Assembly (NCBI RefSeq): GCF_937616625.2
Contig: NC_065570.1
Coordinates: forward strand, 46,553,665-46,617,664
Direction: 5' to 3'
Length of the DNA: 64,000 nucleotides
Source of the DNA: Mercurialis annua
Lineage: Eukaryota > Streptophyta > Magnoliopsida > Malpighiales > Euphorbiaceae
The position numbers and the translations under genes were made by a program. Every line of letters starts with the position of its first letter. Within the stretch, counting starts at the first letter, position 1. Shown here piece by piece: positions 45,985-59,090 of the stretch. The notes below the pieces were generated by a model that was given only the letters and a program-made list of their open reading frames with translations, had not been told where the DNA came from and did no database searches.

Positions 45985-48900
45985 CCCCCCCCCCCAAAGC
46001 TGGAGCATAGATGTCAGCTATGCCTAGCTTGGAAATTGCAGCTTGGAAAGAGGCTGGAGGTAAAGCTTTGGTCATACAGTCTGCAAGTTGTGATGAACTA
46101 GCAACTGGTAACAAATGAATAAGACCAGTGGCAAGCTTTTCCCTGACTACATGACAGTCAATTTCTATGTGTTTGGACCTTTCATGAAATACAGGATTAT
46201 GTGCCAGTTGGATTACTGAATTACTATCACAGTAGAGAGAAACTGGTTGAGATAAGGACTTGTTCAAGTCTGCAAGAAGATAAGCCATCCATTGAACTTC
46301 ATAAGTGAGAGCTGCCATGGCTCTATATTCAGCTTCTGAACTTGATCTAGAAACTGTAGTCTGTTTCTTAGATCTCCAGGAGATTAGTGAAGTGCCTAAA
46401 AAGACACAATAGCCTGAAATAGACCTTCTTGAGTCAGGACATGTGGCCCAGTCTGCATCAGTGTATGCCTGTAACTTGAAATCAGAATCTGCTGCATAAA
46501 ACAAGCCTTTTCCAGGTTCTCCTTTTAGATACCTAAGAACTCTGTTGGCAGCCAATAAATGAGCATTGGTTGGACAATCCAAGAACTGAAAAAGTTGCTG
46601 GATAGCAAAGGAGATGTCAGGCCTGGTTATGCATAAGTATAGCAATTTGCCAATCAAAGTTCTATATGCTGAATTATCAGAAAGTAAATCCTCTGAATCC
46701 TTGGATAATCTCTTTGAATTTAGCATTGGAGTTGGAACAGGTTTACAATCTATGAAACCAGTATCTTGTAAAAGATCCATGGTGTATTTCCTTTGAGAAA
46801 TATTGATGCCTGTAGAAGATCTAGCTACTTCCAGTCCCAAGAAGTATTTAAGGATACCTAGATCTTTAATGCTAAATTGATCATGCAGATAATGTTTAAC
46901 ATCAGCAATAGCCTCAATAGAATTGCTGGCTAAAATGACATCATCTACATAAATGAGTAAGGCTATGAAGGTGGAACCTGTTTGTTTAGTAAAAAGAGAA
47001 GGATCAGAATGTCCTGGCTTGAATCCTTGAGATAATAAAGCTCCTGCTAGCTTTGCATTCCACTGTCTACTGGCTTGCTTCAGACCATACAAAGACTTCT
47101 GAAGCTTGCAAACCTGTGATGAAGGATTGCAAGTGAAACCTGGTGGAAGCTGCGTATATACTTCCTCATTTAAATCACCATGTAGGAAGGCATTATTGAT
47201 GTCTAATTGGTGAAGATTCTAGTCACATTTAGCAGCTAAAGCTATCAAAGTTCTGACAGTACTCATCTTAGCTACTGGTGAAAAAGTGTATGTGTAATCC
47301 AACCCTTCCTGCTGAGTATACCCTTTAGCCACCAATCTAGCTTTATGTCTCTCTATGTGACCATCTGAATGGTATTTGGTTTTGTAAACCCATTTACATC
47401 CTATGGGATGTTTTCCAGGTGGCAAATCTGTGAGGATCCATGTCTGGTTTTGTTCAAGAGCTTTGAGTTCAGCTCTCATGGCTTCTTGCCAGCATGGGAG
47501 TTTAGCAGCTGCATTATATGTCTTTGGATCAGTGTTAGCATCTATGCTCATGACAAACTTCTTGTGTTTAGGAGAGAGCTTGTTATAAGAAAGGACTGTA
47601 GAGAGAGCATGAGGTGTAGTTGTGTGAGTTGGTAACTGGCATTGGTAATCCTTTAAGTGAGCTGGAGGATTAATAGTTCTGGTTGTTCTTCTCAATGGTG
47701 GAAAATCTTCTGATGTGAAGATATTAGGAATATTTGGTGTATGAGAAGAATTAGGTGGTGATTGACTAGGAATGGATTGTGCAGTTTCAAAGAAAGGAAT
47801 TGGCATTTGGATAGTAGATGGAGAAGCACAATCCAAGTCAGTGAAGTTGGTGAAATCTGTGTCTGCAGTTTTATCTGCATTTTGTGAGTAGGGAAAAATA
47901 GTTTCATAAAATTCCACATTTCTGGAAACTATTATCTTGTGAGTGACAAGATTGTAAACAACGGATCCTTTAGAGGTTGCAGAGAAACCCAAAAAGACTC
48001 CTTTCTCAGCTCTGGAGTCAAATTTTGATCTTAGCTCAGGCACAGTTCCAGTATAACACATACAACCAAATACCTTGAGATTACTGAGAACAGGTGACTT
48101 GTTGTAAAGTAGCTCAAAAGGTGTATGGTTGTTTATGATTGGTGATGGAATTCTGTTGATCAAATAGACAACATGTATAATGCAATAAGCCCAAAATTTC
48201 ATAGGTAAAGAAGCCTGAAACCTGAGAGCTCTTGCCACATTCCGAATATGCTGATGCTTTCTTTCAACAATGCCATTTTGCTCTGGAGTGTATATGCAGC
48301 TTGTTTGATGAACAATTCCTAACCTGTTATAGAATTCTGAACAAGCAAACTCTAAACCATTGTCTGATCTTACTACCTTAATGGTTTTATTGAATTGAGT
48401 TTGAATATGGATGATAAACTGCTGTAACAAATGTCTTGTTTCAGATTTAGATCTCATCATAGAGACCCATGTATGCCTGGAATTATCATCCACAATTGTA
48501 AGAAAGTATTTATATCCATTAAGAGAAGTTGTAGCTACAGGGCCCCAAATGTCTACATGAATTAGATCAAATATACTTTCTGCATGAGAATTACTAACAG
48601 GAAAGGATAGTTTTCTTTGCTTAGCAAAGTGACATATGTCACAAGCATCCTTAAGAGGTTCCTGTATATTAGAATCAAGCTTCTGCAATAGCTTTATTCT
48701 ACTATTTGACAAGTGACCTAGTCTATAATGCCATATATCAAATGAAGCATTAGACTTAAGACTATAAGCTGCTGAATTACAACTAGCATTATGCAGATTT
48801 GCTAGATGATATAGTCCTGCCCTTTTTTCAGCTGAGCCAATTATCCTCCAAGTGGCTACTTCCTGAATGAAACATGTATCATGATAGAGAATCAGACAAA

Positions 48901-50344
48901 GTCTCTTATCATCAGTCATTTTGCTTGCAGAGACTAAATTGAAACTGAAACTAGGAACAAACAGCACATTAGTGAGTAACTTAACATTAACATTAACATC
49001 TACCACATTTTCTGAGTCCTTAAAGAACTCACTTCTGCATATAATGTGATCAGTGGCTCCAGTGTCCAAGATCCAAGTATCTTGGTGTGCTTTTGAAGTA
49101 AAGAAACAAGAATGAGTAGTACCTGACTCCATAGTATTTTGTTTGAAGCTAGCAGACAATGAGTTGATGTGAGTTGTGTTTTCAACTTCATTCATTCCTT
49201 CAGGTTGAATCAAAGACATTATTTTCTGATATTGATCAGAGGTGAAAGTGAAATTCTTTCCATTAAAAGAATTCTTCTGAGGAGTCACTTCTGGTTTGAA
49301 ATGATCTTTGTTGCCAGTACTTCTTTCTTCAACCTCTTCCTCATATTCTTGTTCTGCATAACTAGTTTGGTTAGCATAGCTACCTTCTGCTTTGTACTTT
49401 GAGTGAAAACCTGGTGGAAAACCATGTTTTCTGTAACAAATGTCCACTGTATGTCCAGTGTTGCCACAATATGAGCAAAGTTTAGCTTTCTGCTGGTAAC
49501 TTGGTACATAACTCCCTCTCCCGTAACTTGTATTTCTGAAATTACTACCTCCTCTTCCTCTTGCATAGTTAACACTAGATTCATATCCAGTGTCATACTC
49601 ATTGTCATGAACTCCTTTTGCCATAAAAACATTTGAGTCTGTTCTTATATTTCCACCAGCAGATAACTGTCTTTCATGTTGAATTACCATGGAAAAAACT
49701 TTGTTAATCACAGGCAAGGGCTCCATCATTAAAATCTGTGTTCTAACAGTTCCAAAATTGTCATTTAGACCTTTGATGAATCTAATTACATGATCATTAG
49801 ATTGAGTAGTTTTGATTGCTGCAAGTACTCCACAAGCACATTTTGGATTGCAAATGCAGTCAGGAAGAGTCCTTAAACTCTTCAATTCATCCCAAAGAAT
49901 CTTGAGATGTGTATAATACTCTGTAACAGTCAGATTATTTTGCTTAAAAGTGAAAACTTCCTCCTGTAAATCACCAATTCTGTATGCATCTCCTTATGAA
50001 AACCTATCTCTTAGGTCAATCCAAATCTCTAAAGCACTATCTAAGCAAGATATGCTCTCTGCTATAGTCTGAGAAACAGATCTATATAACCATGACATGA
50101 CTAATGTATTACATATCTCCCAAACTTCATAGTTAGGATCATTCACACCTGGAGTTATGATTTATCCATTGACAAATTTGTACTTGTTTTTGGATATTAA
50201 GGCCATCCTCATGCTTCTGTACCACGAGTGATAATTGCTTCCTTCAAGCAAGTTTGTAAGCAACACCAGAGAAGGATTCTCCCCTGGGTGAACAAAATAG
50301 GGACTGGAAAAAGACTCTTCTGGTCTTATAAAATTGTTCGCCAT
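45737..50344 (-). pseudogene. Copia Gag-Pol polyprotein with three nonsense codons
   Basis: Starts MANNFIRPEESFSSPYFVHP, the usual copia Gag N-terminus (50344). Domains in order on the minus strand: Gag; zinc knuckle CSYCGNTGHTVDIC (about 49475-49430); protease WILDTGATDHI (about 49070); Gag-pre-integrase with WHYRLGHLS (about 48750); integrase core (about 48650-48200); reverse transcriptase (about 47450-46750, with YVDD near 46950); RNase H to ADCMTKALP (about 46070). All parts lie in one frame. In-frame stops occur after KYKFVNG (50162-50164), after DLRDRFS (about 49993-49995, in a Gln-type position) and after AAKCD (about 47219, in a position normally Trp). No frameshift was found. Inactive by itself as it stands. 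Confidence 0.92.
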
Positions 50345-50425
50345 TGTTGAATCTTAAATAAGAAGAACAAAGCTTAATAACTGCTTCAAAACAGATTGAT
50401 CAAGAAGAAGAAGAAGAGCTCTAAT

Positions 50426-50438
50426 GGCTCCGATACCA
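50426..50438 (-). other. Primer binding site of copia element
   Basis: Minus strand TGGTATCGGAGCC, next to the 5' LTR: one base off the standard initiator-Met tRNA site TGGTATCAGAGCC. Confidence 0.85.
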
Positions 50439-50807
50439 TATCAAATTTCAGAGAAGAAAACGAAAGCTTTATTGATAAAAAAATGTTGATTCCAAAGAGA
50501 AGTTAGAGCTGATACCATTTTATAGACAATTAATGGTAACTGCTCTTAACAAACTCAAAAAATGGAAAAAACACACACTTTGCACCTAACAGAATTACAG
50601 CTGTAAATGAGCTGTGAATCAGCTGTCATTGCTGAGCTGGCTGCTGAGCTGGATGAGAAAGCAACTTCAGTTGCTTAAGAGTGAAGTCACCAATCCTGGA
50701 GACTTGAATCAACCCTAGAGATGTTGCTGAAATGAAACTGCAGAGAATAAAGCTTCTGCTGCAAGAAACACTGAAGCTGAAGAATGAAATGCTGAGATGC
50801 TGTAACA
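50439..50807 (-). repeat. 5' LTR of copia element
   Basis: Starts TGTTACAGCATCTCAGC on the minus strand (50807) and ends at the primer site. Partner of 45621-45984. Confidence 0.92.
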
Positions 50808-51598
50808 GTGATTGCACCCAAATCCACACTTTTTGTTTTCAATTCCACCCTAACCTAAACAATTTGACACCGTAGCAGCCATGTCAGCCAATTCTGCTTA
50901 CTCATCGGCTGCCACGGTGTCAAAAATGTCATTAAATATACAAATCCTAAAAATCATAAGTTAAAAACTAAAATTTAAAAATCTAAGGATTTTTTTGCTC
51001 TTTTTATACTTTATTTGCTTCTTCCCCATTCTTCTTTCCATTCCTTCACCTAACCTTCAAAAACACAAATTAAATAACTAATTAATTTTTAGGTTATATG
51101 TTTTGTGATCTGTATTTCTTTGCTGGACCTTCACCTGCCATGGTTGGAGTAGTGATTTGTTTAATTAATTTTAGATTATTTGTTTTGTAATTGATTGAAA
51201 TTAATTAATCTGTGAAAAAATTGAAGTGAAATTTGTTGTTTTTGATGGTCAGTTGAATGGTCAGTTGAATGTTAATGGAGAAGAACAACGGGAAAGGAGA
51301 AAATAAAATGTTAAAAAGGCAAAAAAAGGTTTCTAAATTTTTAAAATTTTTATTTTTAGATTATAATTTCTAAGATTTGAATATTTAAGGGCATTTATGA
51401 CACCATGGAAGCCATGTTAGCCGATGAGTAAGCATAATTGGCTAGCATGGCTGCCATGGTGACAAATGTTTTAAGTTAAGATGGAATTGAAAACGAAAGG
51501 TGTGGTTTTGGGTGTAATCGGCGATTTTACAACGTTAGAGTGCAAATGAAAAATGTTTAAAAGGTGAAGGTTTTTTCAAAACATTAGCCTTAAATGAG

Positions 51599-53330
51599 TG
51601 TAGAAAATGTGCATGTATTACTATGAAGAAATGTAAAATTTTGCAGTGCATAATTAGAAAATTATAAAAAAAAGAGAACATGATCTCACGAAAAGAGAGG
51701 AGAAAATTGGATGTCATAAAAAGAAGAGTGAAGTGAGACATTAGATTTTTTTTTTCATAGAGTAGAAATATAAGCAAAGACAACTAGTGACCGGTGGCCG
51801 AGAGCGGCTATTCATCGTGTCCCTTTAGTTCCGGTGTTGTACATAACCACCACAATGAGGGTGATTTATGACAGAAAAATCTGTCACGATTTGTTTTTAT
51901 AATAAATTTTTAGTCGTCGCAAACAAACGCGTCGCAAAAGAACTAAGTCGAAAGATATCATATGTCGCAAATTTATGAAGGATTTTCGGAAAAACAATTG
52001 TCATGATATATTAGTGAAAACAAGGAAATGACCTAATGAAGTTCTAGGACCTAAAAACAAAGAGAACAGTCATAAAAAACGTCAGAAGGGGTTTTCAAGT
52101 GTCCACTCCGACGCTCAAGTAAGTATTTGGTCAAGAAGAGGAGTAAAGTAAGAAAATAAAGATTAGAGATCAAAAAAAGAATACCAAGGATATGTTCTTT
52201 ATATAATATACTTCCTCTTCTTTACTCATGGTTCCATAGTGAGGTGTTTCCCCATATTGTAGACTGAGTTGGCCTTTTCAGTTATTTTCGTAGAAGATAT
52301 GTGCGTTAAGGGTAATATAATGTGTGTATGTTCTCTTGTTAGAGAATCTTTAGTGGTCCCCATGGCTAACGTGACCTTCATGACTTCCTTTGCAAGTAAT
52401 GTTCTTTATGCCTTCAATCTTGGAAGTTATGTTAGTGAATCTTATCAGGGATGGGAGATGAGCCAATCCAATAAACAAAGTATCTTCATCCGAGAATGGT
52501 TCCCTCTTGGGCCTATGGGTCCGACTGTTCCATTTCTCTAGAGTTTGTCATTTCTATATTTTTGGAGGTTGCTTCGCCAGTACTAGATTATCAGTCGCCC
52601 CCTAGTGTGTTTCAAATATTTATGTCCGGGATTGGGATTCCCTTCTGTTCCTTTTAGGTTGGGATTTCTCGAACCCGTTGTTAGAGTATATATTTTTCCA
52701 ACTGTAGTTGGTGCTACGCTGCGTTCTGGTAAAATTATATAAAGAGGTGCTCTAATTTGAATTTCTAGGCGCCTCTTCTTTTATTTTGATAGTTGTCGTT
52801 CTTCGCTTTTGTTTACCAGATGTCGTTGTGTGATTGTTCCATTTAACATAAGAAACCTATCATCTATCCATCGTGACTTTTCATTTTCCTTTCATAAATT
52901 ACCTTTGTCCCCTTTGTTTTTCATTTTATGTTCTTCTTTTTTTCTTAAGCTTTCTTTTGCTAATTTTTAAATTAATCTCTTGAAGTTCTTGTGTTTCCCC
53001 CTCTAGTTACTTCTTCCAGTTTTAATCCTCAGTTTTTTACAATCATAAAGGTGCTGATACCCAACGTGAGAGAGATAAAGATGTTGTGATTTTTCAGGAA
53101 GAGAAGGAAAATTCCCCTGCCCAATCTTCCTCTTCTTCTCGGGTTTTGTCTGAAAAATTAATGATATAGATTCCTACAAATTTAGATTTATTAGAGAAAG
53201 TTTCTAGATTCCTGAAGAAAAGTTAGTAGTTTGTCCTTCCTCTTATAAACCACATATAACTCCACTGGAGAATCATGTGTGTGTATTCTTTGAGCAATTA
53301 CATCTTATCTAACCTTTCATGTATCTTCTT
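51599..53330. other. Possible LTR-element remnant, unresolved
   Basis: Contains a leader-like stretch (52200-52830, with ATATAAAGAGGTGC at 52738) and a C-run near 52592 (GTCGCCCCCTAG). These recall an LTR border in reverse orientation, but no repeat partner, primer site or coding domain was found. The 90-codon ORF at 52269-52541 matches nothing I know. Confidence 0.3.
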
Positions 53331-53720
53331 ATTTCCTCACTCTTAATGACTATTACAATATTCCTTTTAAGTCAGTTTTGTCTAAATGGTCTTCACCACT
53401 AAAGTACTTCAATGAAAGGTTGTTAGGCTGTGTCGGTTGTTCCTTCCATAGAATTGTGGGTTTGTTTATTTGAGTTTAATCTCAAAGATAACAGTAGTAC
53501 TTTCATGGTCCTTCTTATTTCCTCACTCTTAATAACTATAACAATATTCCTTTGAGTTAGTTTCGTCTAAATGGTCATTGAGTTAGTTTCGTCTAAATGG
53601 TCTTCACCACTAAAGTACTTTTATGAAAGGTTGTGAGGCTGTGTTGTTTGTTCTTTCCATGGAATTGTGAGTCTGTTTATTTGAGTTTAATCTCAAAGAT
53701 AGCAGTAGTACTGCTAGTTT
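53331..53720. repeat. Tandem duplication, about 185-205 bp unit
   Basis: CTTCTTATTTCCTCACTCTT then AATGACTATTACAATATTCC...TAATCTCAAAGATAACAG (53331-53500) is repeated with changes at 53512-53712. The second copy has an extra short duplication (GAGTTAGTTTCGTCTAAATG twice near 53556-53600). One frame reads partly like coding sequence (KWSSPLKYFNERLLGCVG) but is broken; origin unknown. A 29 bp word (GTGCAAGTACTAGCACTATT...) is also doubled at 53858 and 53899. Confidence 0.8.
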
Positions 53721-53929
53721 GCGTTCCAGGGAAGAACATAATCTAGCTTGTGACTAGGTTTCAAATTCTTTAAAAAGGTAGGGTAAAAGTTATTTCTTTA
53801 GTAAGCATGTTGAGGCTTTCAAAAACCTTCCTACTACATGGGTTTGTGGTGGTTGTAAGTGCAAGTACTAGCACTATTCATAAGATGATTGACTATAGTG
53901 CAAGTACTAGCACTATTCATAAGATGTTG

Positions 53930-55429
53930 AGAGAGTCAAGTAGAGTTACGTTATGATATAACATGATTCAGATGTAGAAAATGTTCCTCGATGGCTGAGA
54001 AAGCACAAGGTAAATTGTCAATGCATGATTAAAAATTGACAATAGTTATAGTTGCACCGAAAGTCGAAAGACACTAGTAGTGTGATATAAAGTGCAAATA
54101 ATTTACGAGAATAAGAGGTATTGTGATAGAAGTCGAGAGACGCTACCTGTAGGATAATGTGTACATTACCTACAAACTAAAAGTCAACGGATGTTGATTT
54201 TTAGACAGGAAAAGATGCTTGGTAAGTTAAACCAAAAGATTTTGATATAAGAAGAATATCATATAGGGATCCTATAATTTAACTGTAAAGATAGCAGTTA
54301 GTGAATTGTGAATCAGAGTAGCACAGTAAAAGTGTGGAGGTTTGCTGAAAGTACATGCATACTACACTACTGTGCTAGCTATCATTAAGTAAGACATTCA
54401 AATTTTGAATAGTCAAGTGTTGGACGTAAGGTTTCAAACTTGAAAAATCTATGGACACAACCAAGTATAAGATGAATTGGAAACACTCCAGTTGAGTATA
54501 TGATGGATCATGTGATGTAATATATCATGGAGTATATGATGTGAGTAGATCAGCAAAGAAAAGTTTGCAATTTCAGTATTATAAGGAAATACTGAAACAT
54601 GACGATAGATTGTGTGAATCACATGTACAGTCTGGGTGTCAACATAAAGTGTTTTGTCACAGTACCATAAAAAGGTACTCTAATATCAAAGAAGTGTATT
54701 GATTGAACGATATAAAGAAAGAGGTGAAAAGGATGGTAGTAAATGTCTAAAGGACTAGAAAGTCAAACTGGAATGCAGTGACTATACTGATTTTGTTAAC
54801 TATGCTAAATCTCAAATGGAAATGAGAAGAGATGTCAAAGGATTTATAATCAAAATACCTAATTATAGGAAAGTTTTGACTTGATATAAGTGATTGTGAA
54901 TAGTACGACGAAGATCATATGTTGCATACTCTCAAGACTTTGCAAATAACAACAAGTTGATGAGAGTCTCGACGATAAAGATGAAGTCTACGGTTGACTA
55001 AAACTTGTGACAAGTTTTAGATCAGCGATTAGAAGATAGTATCGTTTGTTGCCCATAAGTAACAAACGACTTAAAGGGGTAAACCTAGTAGTAACAGTAT
55101 ATACGCCCAAGTTTGTAAAATACTATGGAGTTAGGAAAACCTAAACGATAATGACACATTGCAAAGTAATGCTATGAGAAGACATTATGAGATCAAAAAA
55201 GTTGATCTCCTTTTTGTTAAGAGAGGCTATAAGATATAGAGATCGTGTAAGCTTATACGATTGAACAGTGTCAGGACTTACACTTCGTTAATAGACAAAG
55301 AACACTTAGCGAAAGATATTGATCCAAAGAAAAAGAATAATAGAGAATAAGAGAAATGAGATAAATAGTGTAACCTGAGTGATAAAAGAATATGGAACGT
55401 TAGTTCCGATTTATAATGCTCGTGACATA
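53930..55429. other. Decayed interval, probably retroelement interior
   Basis: Stop-rich DNA, less AT-rich than average, lying directly before the LTR-like copy 3. Its position suggests an eroded gypsy internal region, but no motif is intact enough to name. Confidence 0.3.
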
Positions 55430-57071
55430 CGAAAGGTCGTACGAGAGGGGCTGCACGTCGGCAGCAGTGCTGGACGAACGTGCAGCGCACTGCACGAACG
55501 TGCAGTCCGACTTTAAAAAGGGGGCTTTTTGGAAGGCGATTCTGAGGGGTCTTCGCCTAGTAGGATGGTGCGTTGCCATCAGTCCCTAAACGTTTTAAAC
55601 AAACGTTTTTAAACTAAATAAAGGTAAACGTTTTAAATGATTTTAAGTACGTTAAAATGATACGACGTTTTAAATAATTTTAAGTACGTTAAAATGATAC
55701 AACGTTATAACTATGTTTTACATTAATAAAGTGTTTTAATGGTAAAAAGGACTATAAGTCCATACCGAGAATGGTACTATAAATTGATCGAGAAGTTCAA
55801 TATCAGTGTTTAGTTAGAATGGTTTATAGACGGAAATAGTCTAAAGTCTATACGTCTATATATGATGAGTAAAGTTAGCAGTTCAATATCTAATAATATT
55901 TTGACGTGTGAATGCCAACTAGATGCGACGAGTAGTCGATCTGCCAAGTCAGAACACCAGGGTGTTTGACTAGTGGGCTATTAGGAGCATACGCTTTTGG
56001 GGGACATCTGTTTTATGAGCTTACTTTGTGGTTATTACTTTTTTATATTTATATTTAAATTATTTTTAAATAACAAATCGCACTAGTATAAATGAACCAT
56101 GAAAGATCCATTGGAACAAACTCCCTATTGGTTGTCAATAGGACTATGTGATCACCAATAGTACGCTAGATACGAGTCTGTGTCTGACATAGAGGTCAGT
56201 TAATGTCATTGGGCGTTGGAAGTGCTAGCGACCCTGACTTAACAGTCTGAGACGGCAGTAACGGTTATGGTCACAGGCAATACTGTGATGGCAGTTTCAC
56301 GGTTACGGTCCAGACACCCAACTTAGACGGCAATGATTCAGTTTACAGTTCAAGGCCCATGTTGTGTAGGTTGAGACTCATACAATAGTCTACCTTGTAG
56401 GGTTTCATCTGGATTAAGTAATTGGTAATATTTTATATATACAAATGCTTTATTTATATGCGATTTGAAAATTCAATTGTAAAATTGTAGACTCATTCAG
56501 AAATATTTATATTTCTGACCCTCCCCAATGTTTACCTTTCAGGTAATCAAGTACGAGGCCGGACTTCTATAATAATTCCGAAAGTCAATGTCAACCATAC
56601 CTCTAGAGCTGCAAGTAGTTGGGTACTGGGAAGTCTGTCTATCTGTTTATAGCAGTTCAACTTATTTTAATAAACTCTGATTGAACTACCGTATATAATA
56701 TATATTTGAAAAGCTGCGTGTTTTCTAAAATGCTATGACCAATTTTTTGAGAGATACACTGGTTTTATGTTTTTAGCATTTTAGAATTGTATTGGAAACA
56801 GAGCAGGTGCGTCAACTGAGATTGATGTTTGCGCTCTGGTTTCTTTAAATACAATCAGGGTCATAAGACCCAGTTTTCAAAAATATGTTTACGTTAAATG
56901 AGAGAATGGTTTTAACGATATTTTCTGAAAACAGGTCATACGTGATGTATGGTTTTGATTTGCGAAAAATTTATAAAGGTTCTAGGCTTGCTACGGGTTT
57001 TGGAGCAACCACTTTCATTCCCGAGCGTCGGTCTCGGCTCGAGGTTTCAGATAGAAAATTGGGTCGTGACA
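55430..57071 (+). mobile_element. Long gypsy-like LTR, copy 3 (left end unresolved)
   Basis: Ends GGGTCGTGACA at 57071. Carries the shared 3' block (GGCTTGCTACGGGTTTTGG, CATTCCCGAGCGTCGGTCTC) and central block (GACCCTGACTTAACAGTC, TGTGATGGCAGTTTCACGG, CTATTGGTTGTCAATAGG), as in copy 2. The expected TGTAATATTCC start was not found, so the left border may be upstream or lost. Confidence 0.6.
55443..55502. repeat. Short GCACGAACGTGCAG palindromic cluster
   Basis: GGACGAACGTGCAGC and CTGCACGAACGTGCAG with GCTGCACGTCGGCAGC in about 60 bp: the same word as in copy 2 but with fewer units. Confidence 0.7.
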
Positions 57072-59090
57072 CACAGTTTTCCAACAATTAGTGAAATTAA
57101 ATTTGGACTCCTTAAGTTTGGAGTTCGCTTCCATAAATTTCTCATATACCTTTGAATGCAAAATAATATGACTTTTACAGCATAAGCTTCAAGTATTTCA
57201 ATACATTATAGTTTCCTACACAAAATTAAAGAATTAATATAAAGTACTGATTGTTGAAGTCCATTAAATGATAAAAATCCAACGTTGATATATATTGACA
57301 TTGAATATAAAAAAAATATCTTAATCAATCTTATGCTTTTTTATGTTTGAATAAGGTTTTTGGGACAATTTTCGTTACATTAAGATTTTAATAGTTTTCT
57401 TAGTTTTTTAATGAAGAATTATATACCCATAGAATTTAATTATCAATCTCTTGTACTTTTCAATGGAACCAATTACATAATAATAATATATTACAAGAGG
57501 AACAACTGCAAATCACCTAGAATCTCTTCTTAGTAAAGGGCGAACCCAGATTAACTAGCATTAGGACGCATGCAAAGGTAAGCCGATATAAGCATAAGTG
57601 CTAAGCACATATGTCGAGATAAGGACAAGTGCTAGGATAATTTTAATATCTCGTGCATTGCCGGCTAGTTTTACTAAGGTTTAGGATAATTTTTGATATC
57701 GTATGTGTTTGATTTTGATTGGTGTGTGCATTGAGACTTATTGTTTGATTGATTTTTTTAGTGATTTCATTTGCAGGGGCATATGGATTTCATGTTTGTT
57801 TACAAACATTTGCATTTCACAAGTTTTAATCGAGATTTAAGCATTTTGATGTTTAGTATTTTGCACGATCGTTTATGTTTTTAAAAATTATGGACGACCG
57901 TTTATACTACAGTATTTACAATCAAAAAAATCGTTTTAAAATCATTTCACTCAAATTTCACAACTTCAAACAGAGAATTCTCTCAACTTAAATCACAACC
58001 CTTTGATCCTTAACCTATAATTGAGAAATTATAATATTTTCATGATTATTGAGTCCAAATTAACAGCCTTTTGAAGAAATTCTTCACATGCATCAAGTTT
58101 GAAGATTTGGATTTTCAAAGGGGACTATTTCGAACATTTTTAACTTTAATTTTTTGTGTTTGGACTCCTGAAGATTAGGGATTTCGATACTTTTGAGGGG
58201 TGAGGTTGCATGTCACATGTTGAGAGTTGGTTGATGGATTTAGGATTGATTTTCATGATAAATTGTATTTAATCGTGCTATTTGTTTTCTTTGTCATTTT
58301 GCCATGATTATTTGGACACGCATGTAGATTTGAGGATTTTTATTTTCTGGAAATTCATGATCATATTAACATCTTTGATCACATGTAGGTTTAAGGGTGT
58401 AATTATGGTTATTAGCATGCTTACTTTATTAATTGTTGATTTGATCAGTTCCATGACATGCATGGGGATTCTAGGCATGTTTATAGTCTGGAAAAGAATA
58501 TATGGTCAGGCTGAGTATATGTTTTTATTGATTTGGTATGCTTTTGATATATTTTGGCAAAATCAAAGTTTACGAAAAAAATTCGTCATTTTCGGCAATT
58601 TAACAGACCAATTGGTATTTTTACCGAATCTGTGGTTTTTGACCCTCAGGGACTATTTCTATGGTATTTTAGTTGAATAAATGTTTTGGTTTGTTTTTAC
58701 AAAAAATAGCGTTTTTGTGATTTTCCAGATTTATGGAGTTTCTGAAAAGATTTTAATTTTAATGGTTTGGATAAAATTTAATTTCTGGAAAAATATATAT
58801 TTTTGTGGTTTGGCGAAATTGTCGTTTTTACGAGATTTCGGGTTTCGGACTTCAAAACCAAAATTTCGGCCAAAATGAGTGTAGGATGCTCTTAATATGG
58901 AAAATGAGTTTCTGAAAGTATTAAAATATTTTATTGATATATTTTACTCCGGAAAATGTATTTTTATCATGGAGCATGACTAGGATTCAAAAATTATATG
59001 TAATAGCAGATTTTTGCGGATTGTGTAGTTTTTGGTGTTTTGAGTCGTATTATGTTTTGCTTGCTATATGTGTGGTATAGAAAGTCTCTA
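57072..59090. other. Interval without recognised gene
   Basis: AT-rich. The open frames at 58282-58878 are low-complexity and hydrophobic by base composition, and I see no domain. GCACGATCG occurs near 57862, an echo of the 456-705 cluster. Confidence 0.35.

Larger units (their letters stand above)
45621..50807 (-). mobile_element. Ty1/copia retrotransposon, full length
   Basis: 5.2 kb with LTRs of 364-369 bp, GTGAT duplication, primer site and polypurine tract, and a Gag-Pol reading frame that keeps one frame throughout. Inserted into the foldback element at 45554-51589. LTRs differ at some positions (for example the AGTGATTGC-adjacent end, TTTAACA against TGTAACA), so the insertion is not brand new. 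Confidence 0.95.
45554..51589. mobile_element. MULE-type foldback element split by a copia insertion
   Basis: Ends GGCTAATG (left) and CATTAGCC (right) with a perfect 9 bp duplication TTAAATGAG (45545-45553 and 51590-51598). Inverted matches run inward: CTTTTAGCC...TTTGCACCATGACGTTGTG at left against ACAACGTTAGAGTGCAAATG at right. The right part has a second internal inverted pair (GACACCGTAGCAGCCATGTC near 50865 against ACATGGCTGCCATGGTG near 51445). Without the copia insertion the element is about 840 bp and non-coding. Confidence 0.85.

Noticed and set aside
45984..45995. C-run as a sequencing artefact
   Set aside because: Its position exactly at the inner edge of the 3' LTR fits the copia polypurine tract on the minus strand.
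52269..52541. 90-codon ORF
   Set aside because: No recognised domain and inside probable retroelement debris.
58282..58878. Hydrophobic ORFs of 132 and 65 codons
   Set aside because: T-rich strand gives Phe/Leu/Ile-rich translations; no domain and no Met-context or splice support.
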